Both the position numbers and the translations under genes were made by a program. Positions 1 through 5,733 of a stretch of 7,464 nt of DNA are shown here, one piece after another (positions within the stretch are counted from its first letter, which is position 1; every line of letters starts with the position of its first letter). The stretch lies in the NCBI GenBank assembly GCA_002309475.1, contig DBXJ01000035.1, positions 1 to 7,464 on the forward strand. Reading direction: 5' to 3'. The notes beneath the pieces are model-generated. The model worked only from the letters and a program-made list of their open reading frames with translations, ran no database searches and was not told the DNA's origin. Origin of the DNA: Bacteroidales bacterium UBA1215 (GTDB lineage: Bacteria > Bacteroidota > Bacteroidia > Bacteroidales > WCHB1-69).

Positions 1-2027
1 CCACTCACTTGCATCAATAGTTGAAAGGCACGTTCAAAGGCGCGAAAATCCGGATAGTTGAGCATATTGTCGGCATTTAAAATGCCTACTAATGCCACGT
101 TGTCGAAGTCTAAACCTTTTGTTACCATTTGTGTGCCGATAAGTATGTCGGTTTTTTGTTGTTCAAAGTCGGAGATAATTTGCTGGTAGGAATTTTTGGC
201 CTTTGTAGCGTCGTAGTCCAAACGGGCAATTTTTGCCTTGGGAAACCATTCTTGCAAGTCGTCTTCAATTTTTTCCGTTCCAAAGCCCACAATTTTGAGC
301 GGTTGATGGCATGTCGGGCAGGTAAAGTAGGCGGGAATGGTATAATCACAATGATGACACCGCAGTTCTGAAGTTTTTTTATGATAGGTGAGGGTTACAT
401 CACAATGTTCGCAAGTAGGAACAAATTGACAGGTCTCGCATTCCAAATGCGGTGCATAGCCTCGCCTGTTTTGGAAAAGAATAATTTGTTGTTTGTTATC
501 CAACACTTCTTGCATTTTGTCCAACAATGCTTGGCTGTAGTGTTTATGCATCAACTTGTTGATTCTTGCTTTCTTGGTATTGATAATTTCTATATGCGGC
601 AATTGTATGCCTCCGTAGCGTTCCAGTAAGGGTACGTAGGTATATTTGCCGTTGCGGCAGTTCCAGTAGCTTTCCAAACTGGGTGTTGCCGAACCCAACA
701 AGACATCTGCAGAGAACATCTTTGCCAACATAATGGCACAATCGCGTGCTTGGTAGCGGGGTGACGGGTCAAATTGCTTGAAAGAAGCATCGTGTTCCTC
801 GTCAATGATAATCAGTTTTAGATTTTTAAAAGGCAGCAAAATAGATGAGCGAGTGCCAAGAATGATTTTATATTTATTGCTGTCTTGATTGAGCATGTCT
901 TGCCAAATTTCCGCCCGCTGCATGGAATTGTAGCGAGAGTGATATACGCCGACAATGTCTCCGAAATAAGATCTTATTCTATTGATCATTTGTTCGGTAA
1001 GCGTAATTTCTGGCAATAAATAAAGCACATTTTTGCCTTGTTCAATGTATTCTTGTATCAGTTTGATATAAATAGCAGTTTTCCCGCTGCCGGTAACGCC
1101 ATGTAAAAGTACAGGTTTGTTTTCGGTAAAATTTTGCTTGACAGATTGGAAGGCAACTTTTTGTTGTTCGCTTAAAAGAATATTATTGGCATTTTTGATA
1201 CTTTGAAATGATTCCAGTCTGCTGACCGATTGGCGGGTATTGACAAAAATATTCTTTTTTATCATGGCGGCCAGACGGCTTTCGGTAACTATTTCATTTT
1301 GTAAAAAAAGTGATTTCTTTATGCAAGAGCAATGTTCTTTTTTTGTTTGTGCAATAAATTGCAGCAATATGTCTGCTTGTGCTTGTGTGTTTTTCTTTTC
1401 TTCTAAATCTTCCAATACTTTTTGCAGCAGGTCCGGTTGGTCGATATATTTTTGCGACAAACTGATAAAAGTTTCCATTTTAGGTTTGTAGCGTTCTTCA
1501 ATTTCTTCGCAGACAATGATTAAAGATTTGTCCACCATATTTTTGATTTGTGAGCCTGCATAAGCATCGCCTATAGTCTTGTTTAATTCTTTGAGAGTGA
1601 TTGTTTTTTGTTGATTCAGCAGATTTAAAATTTGTATTTCTTGCTCGCTCAAAGACATGACCTCCCCGTCAAATTCTGGATGGATGGCGATTTTTGTTTC
1701 ACTGCAAAGACGAAAAACTGTCGGTACCGCTGCTTGCATTACATCACCTATCGGTGACATATAATATTCGGAAATCCATTGCCAAAATTTTATCTGTTGA
1801 GGGGTGACAATAGGTGTTTCGTCCAATACAGAAATTATGTCTTTGACAAGGCAGTGTTCCGGTTTTTGATGATGAATTTCGCAGATAATGGCAGCATAGA
1901 ATTTGCTTTTGCCAAAGTTTACCAACACACGTTTCCCAATGGCAACACTATCGCAAAAATCATTGCAACGATAGGTGAAAATACCATCTATAGGTATTGG
2001 AAGTATAATATTGACAAAGGTATCCAT
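1..2027 (-). CDS. priA: Primosomal protein N' (replication restart helicase PriA), 3' end cut off by the window edge
   Basis: PriA is a 3'-to-5' superfamily 2 DNA helicase. It recognises stalled or collapsed forks and starts reloading of the replicative helicase. Only 675 full codons are visible. The frame is open to base 1, so about the last 140 residues are missing if the protein has the usual ~810-820 aa length. From the N-terminus I see a 3'BD-type domain (start MDTFVNIILPIPIDGIFTY), a winged-helix-like linker around 130-200, Walker A GVTGSGKT at 310-317, the DEEH box (Walker B) at 409-412, and GSATPS of motif III. Eight cysteines that bind two zinc ions lie at 530, 533, 539, 542, 557, 560, 570 and 573. 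Motif V GTQMVTKG begins at 631. The window ends just after QVSG, within motif VI. The start ATG (2027-2025) overlaps the dnaG stop by one base. There is no Shine-Dalgarno sequence, so translation probably depends on dnaG. The motif set leaves little doubt about the family. Confidence 0.96.
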   Translation of the reverse strand, partial: MDTFVNIILPIPIDGIFTYRCNDFCDSVAIGKRVLVNFGKSKFYAAIICEIHHQKPEHCLVKDIISVLDETPIVTPQQIKFWQWISEYYMSPIGDVMQAAVPTVFRLCSETKIAIHPEFDGEVMSLSEQEIQILNLLNQQKTITLKELNKTIGDAYAGSQIKNMVDKSLIIVCEEIEERYKPKMETFISLSQKYIDQPDLLQKVLEDLEEKKNTQAQADILLQFIAQTKKEHCSCIKKSLFLQNEIVTESRLAAMIKKNIFVNTRQSVSRLESFQSIKNANNILLSEQQKVAFQSVKQNFTENKPVLLHGVTGSGKTAIYIKLIQEYIEQGKNVLYLLPEITLTEQMINRIRSYFGDIVGVYHSRYNSMQRAEIWQDMLNQDSNKYKIILGTRSSILLPFKNLKLIIIDEEHDASFKQFDPSPRYQARDCAIMLAKMFSADVLLGSATPSLESYWNCRNGKYTYVPLLERYGGIQLPHIEIINTKKARINKLMHKHYSQALLDKMQEVLDNKQQIILFQNRRGYAPHLECETCQFVPTCEHCDVTLTYHKKTSELRCHHCDYTIPAYFTCPTCHQPLKIVGFGTEKIEDDLQEWFPKAKIARLDYDATKAKNSYQQIISDFEQQKTDILIGTQMVTKGLDFDNVALVGILNADNMLNYPDFRAFERAFQLLMQVS

Positions 2028-2029
2028 TA
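2025..2029 (-). promoter_or_regulatory. TAATG stop/start overlap joining dnaG to priA
   Basis: On the minus strand the dnaG stop TAA (2029-2027) and the priA ATG (2027-2025) share one adenine, giving TAATG. No Shine-Dalgarno-like purine run stands at a useful distance upstream (the preceding bases are CCTATAGAGCAAAA). This arrangement is typical of translational coupling, in which the terminating ribosome re-initiates on the next gene. The overlap is read directly from the sequence; the coupling is inferred. Confidence 0.6.
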
Positions 2030-4015
2030 TTTTGCTCTATAGGAAGTCCCTAATACTTTTTCTATTTTGTAGATAAGTTTATTTAAATGATTAAACTGGA
2101 TAATTAAATCTTCATTATTTTGATTTTCAGGTAATTTCATCTGTTCTAAACAGGCCTGTCTTTTCTTTTTTACCCATTCTAGACGGATTAATTGTAGAAT
2201 TCTAATGGCTTCTTCCAAGAGTTTTGCTTCGTTGTTGTCAATTGTGTTGATAACGGCATGTTTGTCTTTCCAACCGGGACTTTCTTTGGGACGAAGATCA
2301 TTGAGTGAATTCGCTAAATCTCTAATTTGCTGATTCTCATTTATCTGCAAATGTTTGCAGATGCTTTTTGGATGAAGATTCAATTCTTCTAAATAAGCAT
2401 TAAACAATGCTCGGTAGGCATCGTTGGAAAATGTCAAGTTGTCTTTGGAAAGATCATTGATGATGAATTTGTCCAATCGCAAGGATTTTTGCCGACCTCT
2501 GTCATCTTTTTCGTCAAAATAAACCAATTTATCACCTTTGTTAATCAATAGTTTCAGTAATTCATGTTCCGCATTTTCCAATACATTGATAGGTTGGGAG
2601 AGCAATTCACGAGGGTGTTTGACAATAGGTTCGTCATCATAAGTTTGAAGTATTGTATTGTCTTCTATTGCCGCTTGTTCCCGTTCTTTGCGTTTGGCTT
2701 CTTGTATTTGTCTGCGTTTTTTCTTTACGGCATAGGCGAATGCACTTTCTTCAATGTTGAGTAAATTGCTACAATGAGTAATAAATTCCGCCCGTACCAA
2801 TAATTCATCAATCATGGCAACGTCTTCGGCAATATCGCTTAATATATTTGCCTTTTTGATGGGGTCGTTTTTGGCATCTTTTAACAACAATTTTGCTTTA
2901 AATTCTATAAAGCTGACTTCATTATCAGATAGATAATTTTGCATTTGCTCTAAAGAATGACTCATTGCAAACGAATCGGGGTCTTCGTCGGGTGGCAGCA
3001 ATACCAAGCGGACATTCATGCCTTCTTTTAGTATTAAGGAAATGCCTCGCATGGCAGCTTTCACACCTGCCGTATCTCCATCGTAAATAACTGTAATATT
3101 GTTGGTTAATTTTTTTATCAATTTAATTTGTCCGCTCGTCAGGGCTGTTCCCGAAGAGGCAACTACATTTTCTATGCCGAGTTGGTGCATGGAAATAACA
3201 TCCATATAGCCTTCCACTAAATAGCATTTGTCGGCTTTTGACATGGCATTCTTAGCAAAATAAAGGCCATAGAGCGAATTGCTTTTGTGGTAGATAGCTG
3301 TTTCCGGACTATTGATATATTTGGCATTGTTTTCGGTTTTGCCTGTTGTCATCACACGTCCGCCGAAGGCAATCACTTTTCCGGAATAGTTGTGAATAGG
3401 GAACATGACCCTTTCACGAAATTTGTCGTTAAAACTGCCGTCAGCTTTTTTGAAAGCCAAACCGGATTTGGCAATAGTATCTTGCAAATAGCCGTGGCGA
3501 ATGGCATCTTGTGCCAGGGCATCTTTTTCACTGGTGGCATATCCTAATTGGAATTTTTTGATGGTGGGGTCGGTTAAACCTCTGTTTCTAAAATATGTTA
3601 GTGCAATATCTTGACCTTCACTATGATGAAATAGTTTGTCAACAAAGAAATTCTTGCTAAATTCGTGCAAAGACAATAGGGCGGATTCTTCTTTGTATTG
3701 TTCCTCTTGCTCTGCCGTGCGGACTTCTTCTTGAATGTTGATGCCATATTTTTTTGCCAAATAGCGAAGGGCTTCAGGATAGCTGTATTTTTCATGTTTC
3801 ATTACAAATTGAGCAGCATTGCCGCCTTCTCCGCAGACAAAACATTTAAAAATGCCTTTTGAAGGGCTGACATGCATAGAGGGATGTCTGTCATTGTGAA
3901 AAGGACACAAACCTACATAGTCTGCACCATGTTTGGTGAGTTTTACAAAGTCGCCAACCACTTCCTCTATACGGCAGGCATCAAATATTTTCTCTATGTC
4001 CTCTCTTTTTATCAT
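2027..4015 (-). CDS. dnaG: DNA primase DnaG
   Basis: DnaG makes the short RNA primers for lagging-strand synthesis, working with the DnaB helicase at the fork. The protein is 662 aa from the chosen start, within the range for bacterial primases. The N-terminal CHC2 zinc finger has its ligands at C37, H40, C58 and C61. The RNA-polymerase core contains RERVMFPI (about 200-207) and FGGR (217-220). The TOPRIM fold shows the metal-binding E268 in EGYMDV and D312/D314 in YDGDTAG. The region after about 450 is charged and helical, rich in K, R and E, and ends in a helical segment that fits a DnaB-interaction domain. The frame is also open from an ATG at 4108, but I chose the ATG at 4015: the protein then begins MIKREDIEKIFDAC as primases do, and the 31-residue extension resembles no primase and would cover the promoter element at 4033-4040. 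The gene is separated from rlmH by 132 bp and joined to priA by a one-base overlap. Confidence 0.97.
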   Translation of the reverse strand: MIKREDIEKIFDACRIEEVVGDFVKLTKHGADYVGLCPFHNDRHPSMHVSPSKGIFKCFVCGEGGNAAQFVMKHEKYSYPEALRYLAKKYGINIQEEVRTAEQEEQYKEESALLSLHEFSKNFFVDKLFHHSEGQDIALTYFRNRGLTDPTIKKFQLGYATSEKDALAQDAIRHGYLQDTIAKSGLAFKKADGSFNDKFRERVMFPIHNYSGKVIAFGGRVMTTGKTENNAKYINSPETAIYHKSNSLYGLYFAKNAMSKADKCYLVEGYMDVISMHQLGIENVVASSGTALTSGQIKLIKKLTNNITVIYDGDTAGVKAAMRGISLILKEGMNVRLVLLPPDEDPDSFAMSHSLEQMQNYLSDNEVSFIEFKAKLLLKDAKNDPIKKANILSDIAEDVAMIDELLVRAEFITHCSNLLNIEESAFAYAVKKKRRQIQEAKRKEREQAAIEDNTILQTYDDEPIVKHPRELLSQPINVLENAEHELLKLLINKGDKLVYFDEKDDRGRQKSLRLDKFIINDLSKDNLTFSNDAYRALFNAYLEELNLHPKSICKHLQINENQQIRDLANSLNDLRPKESPGWKDKHAVINTIDNNEAKLLEEAIRILQLIRLEWVKKKRQACLEQMKLPENQNNEDLIIQFNHLNKLIYKIEKVLGTSYRAK

Positions 4016-4032
4016 ACTTAATTTTCTAATTG

Positions 4033-4040
4033 CAAAGATA
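4033..4040 (-). promoter_or_regulatory. Bacteroidota-type -7 promoter element for dnaG-priA
   Basis: On the minus strand this reads TATCTTTG, an exact match to the Bacteroidota primary-sigma -7 consensus TAnnTTTG. It lies 17 nt before the dnaG ATG, so transcription would begin only about 10-13 nt ahead of the start codon and the leader would be very short. The matching -33 element (TTTG/TTG) is weak: a TTG at 4066-4064 is 23 nt upstream, rather far, and a TTAG at 4062-4059 is 18 nt upstream. Its position in the only sizeable intergenic gap supports it. The call rests on consensus only. Confidence 0.55.
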
Positions 4041-4068
4041 GTATTTTCTATTGAAAAACTAAGCAATG

Positions 4069-4100
4069 AAAGAAAAATTTTATGAACGAAATTTTTCTTT
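4069..4100 (-). terminator. Perfect 12-bp inverted repeat between rlmH and dnaG, possible terminator of the upstream operon
   Basis: The arms AAAGAAAAATTT (4069-4080) and AAATTTTTCTTT (4089-4100) are exact reverse complements around an 8-base loop, TATGAACG. The repeat lies 48 nt past the rlmH stop and about 30 nt upstream of the dnaG -7 element. Read on the minus strand, the second arm is T-rich, ending TTTTTCTTT, which would suit an intrinsic terminator for the peptidase-glucosaminidase-rlmH unit. Against this, the stem has only one G-C pair per arm, so it would be a weak hairpin. The symmetry is also consistent with a protein-binding site upstream of the dnaG promoter. The repeat is certain; its role is not. 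Confidence 0.4.
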
Positions 4101-4147
4101 GTCAACATTAAAATAATACGCAGAAAATCAAATAAATATATTAAAAT

Positions 4148-4621
4148 TTACTGATGGTGATAAGGCTCGTTTTGTAAAATGGAGGCAGCCCGATAGAGTT
4201 GCTCCAAAAAAATGAGTCGTACCATTTGGTGTGAAAAAGTCATAGGCGAAAGAGATATTTTATAGTCTAATCTGTTGTAGAGTTTCTGCGAAAAACCATA
4301 AGGTCCGCCAATGACAAATATGAGTTGCTTTCTGGAAAGATTCATCTGTTGTTGCAAAAAATCAGAAAAGCCTACTGAAGTGAACATTTTTCCGCATTCA
4401 TCCAATAAAACAACGGTGTCGGTATTGGTAATTTTAGATAACAACACTTCTCCTTCTTTTTCCTTTTGTTGCTCCTTGGTCATGTTTTTGGTTTGCTTGA
4501 CGGCAGGGCATTCTATGTATTCAAAAGGAAAATAATGCGGCAGTTTGGAGCAATAGATGTCCATACCGGTCTTCAAATAGGATTCTTCTGTTTTTGCAAT
4601 GGCAAGAACTTTTATTTTCAT
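4148..4621 (-). CDS. rlmH: 23S rRNA (pseudouridine-1915-N3)-methyltransferase RlmH
   Basis: RlmH uses S-adenosylmethionine to methylate N3 of pseudouridine 1915 in helix 69 of 23S rRNA, acting on the assembled 70S ribosome in the cytoplasm. The protein is 157 aa, close to the 155 aa of the E. coli enzyme, and is complete. It is a single SPOUT (knotted) domain. The N-terminal strand is MKIKVLAIAK. LLDECGK (72-78) is followed by the cofactor-loop motif FVIGGPYGFS (102-111), then the knot segment SLSPMTFSHQMVR (123-135) with the following helix EQLYRA, and finally the conserved C-terminal NEPYHHQ (E. coli has NHPYHRE). The start is one base after the stop of the glucosaminidase gene (TAG-C-ATG), with no Shine-Dalgarno sequence, so it is probably co-transcribed and perhaps translationally coupled with that gene. 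It appears to be the last gene of its unit, followed by the inverted repeat at 4069-4100. The assignment is firm. Confidence 0.97.
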   Translation of the reverse strand: MKIKVLAIAKTEESYLKTGMDIYCSKLPHYFPFEYIECPAVKQTKNMTKEQQKEKEGEVLLSKITNTDTVVLLDECGKMFTSVGFSDFLQQQMNLSRKQLIFVIGGPYGFSQKLYNRLDYKISLSPMTFSHQMVRLIFLEQLYRAASILQNEPYHHQ

Positions 4622-4622
4622 G

Positions 4623-5723
4623 CTAACGAATTCTTAGTCTTGCCCCCGGTTCCGGTTCCATATTGCGTTTGAGTGAATTCATACGCCTTAGTGCCGACAA
4701 TTTTATAGCATATATTTGCGAAACATCGCGTAGCGATTCATTCATACGTAAAATGTGATAGTTGGATTTTTCCGCCTTGTTTTTCTTGTGCTGCAAATAT
4801 ACAAATTCACCTGCGTGAGGCTCATATTTATTGTAAGGAATATCGTTGTACATTTTCAATTCACCGACTCCCAATTGAGTGGCAACGGCAATTGAATAGT
4901 AAGTATCACCATATTGAGCTATAACAAAGTAAGTGCCATTGTTTTGATAGACAGGTCTATTGGTATAAGGATAATATACTTGATGATAGCCTTGATACGG
5001 GCGATGTTCTCCCAAGGTTGTTTCTTCAAAAGGACGACCTATGTTGCGGTCTCTTTTAGAGAATGCAGGATTGCTTGGTCTTGTTGCTGCAGGTTGATGT
5101 GTTCCTGATGGCGAGTGTCCGATTTTTTGAGAAGGAGTGTTGGCAGGACGATTTTTTTTGCTATCAGAAGTTTCCTGCTGGGCGAATTCTATGTGTGTAG
5201 ATTCTTTTCCAGCATTCAATGCTATTTGGTCGTATTGGTCCAAATGATAGTCTTCTATCAATTTTATCAATTTTTCCGCATATTGAGGGTTGGTGGCATA
5301 ACCACAGGCTTTCAAACCTTTTGCCCATGCTTTGTAGTCGGTGATTTTTAATTCAAACAAAGATTGATAGCGGCTTTTTTTCAGAAAAAGAGAGTGGTCT
5401 TCATAGGATTCTTCTACAGAAGCATATTTTCTGAAGCATTCATGTTTCTGGTCGTCGTCTTTGTAGTAAGTTTTGCCAGTCCAACCGGCACATTTGATGC
5501 CAAAATGATTGTTGGCTTTTACGGCTAAATCGCTTTGCCCTGCCGCCGATTCTAAAATTCCTTGTGCGAGAGTAATGCTGGCGGGAATTTTGTGTTCCTG
5601 CATTTTTTTGATAGCGTAGGGACTATAAGTATCTACATATTTTTTTACTACTTGTGGCGGATATTGCTGTGCACCGACTGCCATCCAGCAACATGTCAAT
5701 AAAATGAAGGCTATCTTTTTCAT
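4623..5723 (-). CDS. Secreted glucosaminidase-domain (GH73-type) peptidoglycan hydrolase with two LysM repeats
   Basis: This is a predicted exported cell-wall hydrolase of 366 aa that would cleave the glycan strands of peptidoglycan in the periplasm or at the cell surface. A signal peptide (MKKIAFILLTCCWMAVGA, 1-18) is followed by QQ, with a likely signal-peptidase-I site after AVGA. The catalytic domain (about 24-160) contains ITLAQGILESAAGQSDLA with the probable general acid E58, NNHFGIKC (71-78), and C78/C96, which may form a disulfide. Residues 161-262 form a polar, low-complexity linker that becomes rich in tyrosine and proline near its end (YQGYHQVYYPYTNRPVY). LysM repeat 1 spans about 264-310 (YFVIAQYGDTYYSIA) and LysM repeat 2 about 321-366 (YHILRMNESLRDVSQIYAI). 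I chose the ATG at 5723 over an in-frame GTG at 5750 because it begins the signal peptide directly and avoids overlapping the peptidase gene. Domain identity is strong. Whether it acts in growth, daughter-cell separation or lysis cannot be told from the sequence. Confidence 0.92.
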   Translation of the reverse strand: MKKIAFILLTCCWMAVGAQQYPPQVVKKYVDTYSPYAIKKMQEHKIPASITLAQGILESAAGQSDLAVKANNHFGIKCAGWTGKTYYKDDDQKHECFRKYASVEESYEDHSLFLKKSRYQSLFELKITDYKAWAKGLKACGYATNPQYAEKLIKLIEDYHLDQYDQIALNAGKESTHIEFAQQETSDSKKNRPANTPSQKIGHSPSGTHQPAATRPSNPAFSKRDRNIGRPFEETTLGEHRPYQGYHQVYYPYTNRPVYQNNGTYFVIAQYGDTYYSIAVATQLGVGELKMYNDIPYNKYEPHAGEFVYLQHKKNKAEKSNYHILRMNESLRDVSQIYAIKLSALRRMNSLKRNMEPEPGARLRIR

Positions 5724-5733
5724 TTTTTTGCTT
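5724..5733 (-). promoter_or_regulatory. A-rich, Shine-Dalgarno-less translation start region of the glucosaminidase gene
   Basis: The 10-nt gap between the peptidase stop TAA and the glucosaminidase ATG reads AAGCAAAAAA on the minus strand. There is no GGAG-like sequence. Many Bacteroidota genes start translation behind A-rich leaders rather than Shine-Dalgarno sites, and this gap fits that habit. It also supports the ATG at 5723 as the true start. There is no room for a promoter here, so the gene is presumably transcribed with the peptidase. Confidence 0.45.

Noticed and set aside
129..371. 80-codon plus-strand open frame
   Set aside because: It is antisense to the PriA motif V and post-zinc-finger region, and its translation has no family signature.
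544..805. Short minus-strand open frames at 544-741 and 590-805
   Set aside because: They lie in other frames of priA, which reads through here with conserved helicase sequence (GSATPS region).
4044..4057. TTTTC-tatt-GAAAA small palindrome next to the dnaG -7 element
   Set aside because: Five-base arms in AT-rich DNA are expected by chance, so there is not enough to call an operator.
4016..4108. 31-residue N-terminal extension of DnaG from the ATG at 4108
   Set aside because: The extension does not resemble primases, contains the TATCTTTG promoter element and overlaps part of the inverted repeat. The start at 4015 gives the normal primase N-terminus.
4794..4801. TATATTTG on the minus strand, a possible internal promoter for rlmH
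   Set aside because: It matches TAnnTTTG but lies inside coding sequence, about 170 nt before rlmH, with no -33 element at a suitable distance. A chance match is likely in AT-rich DNA.
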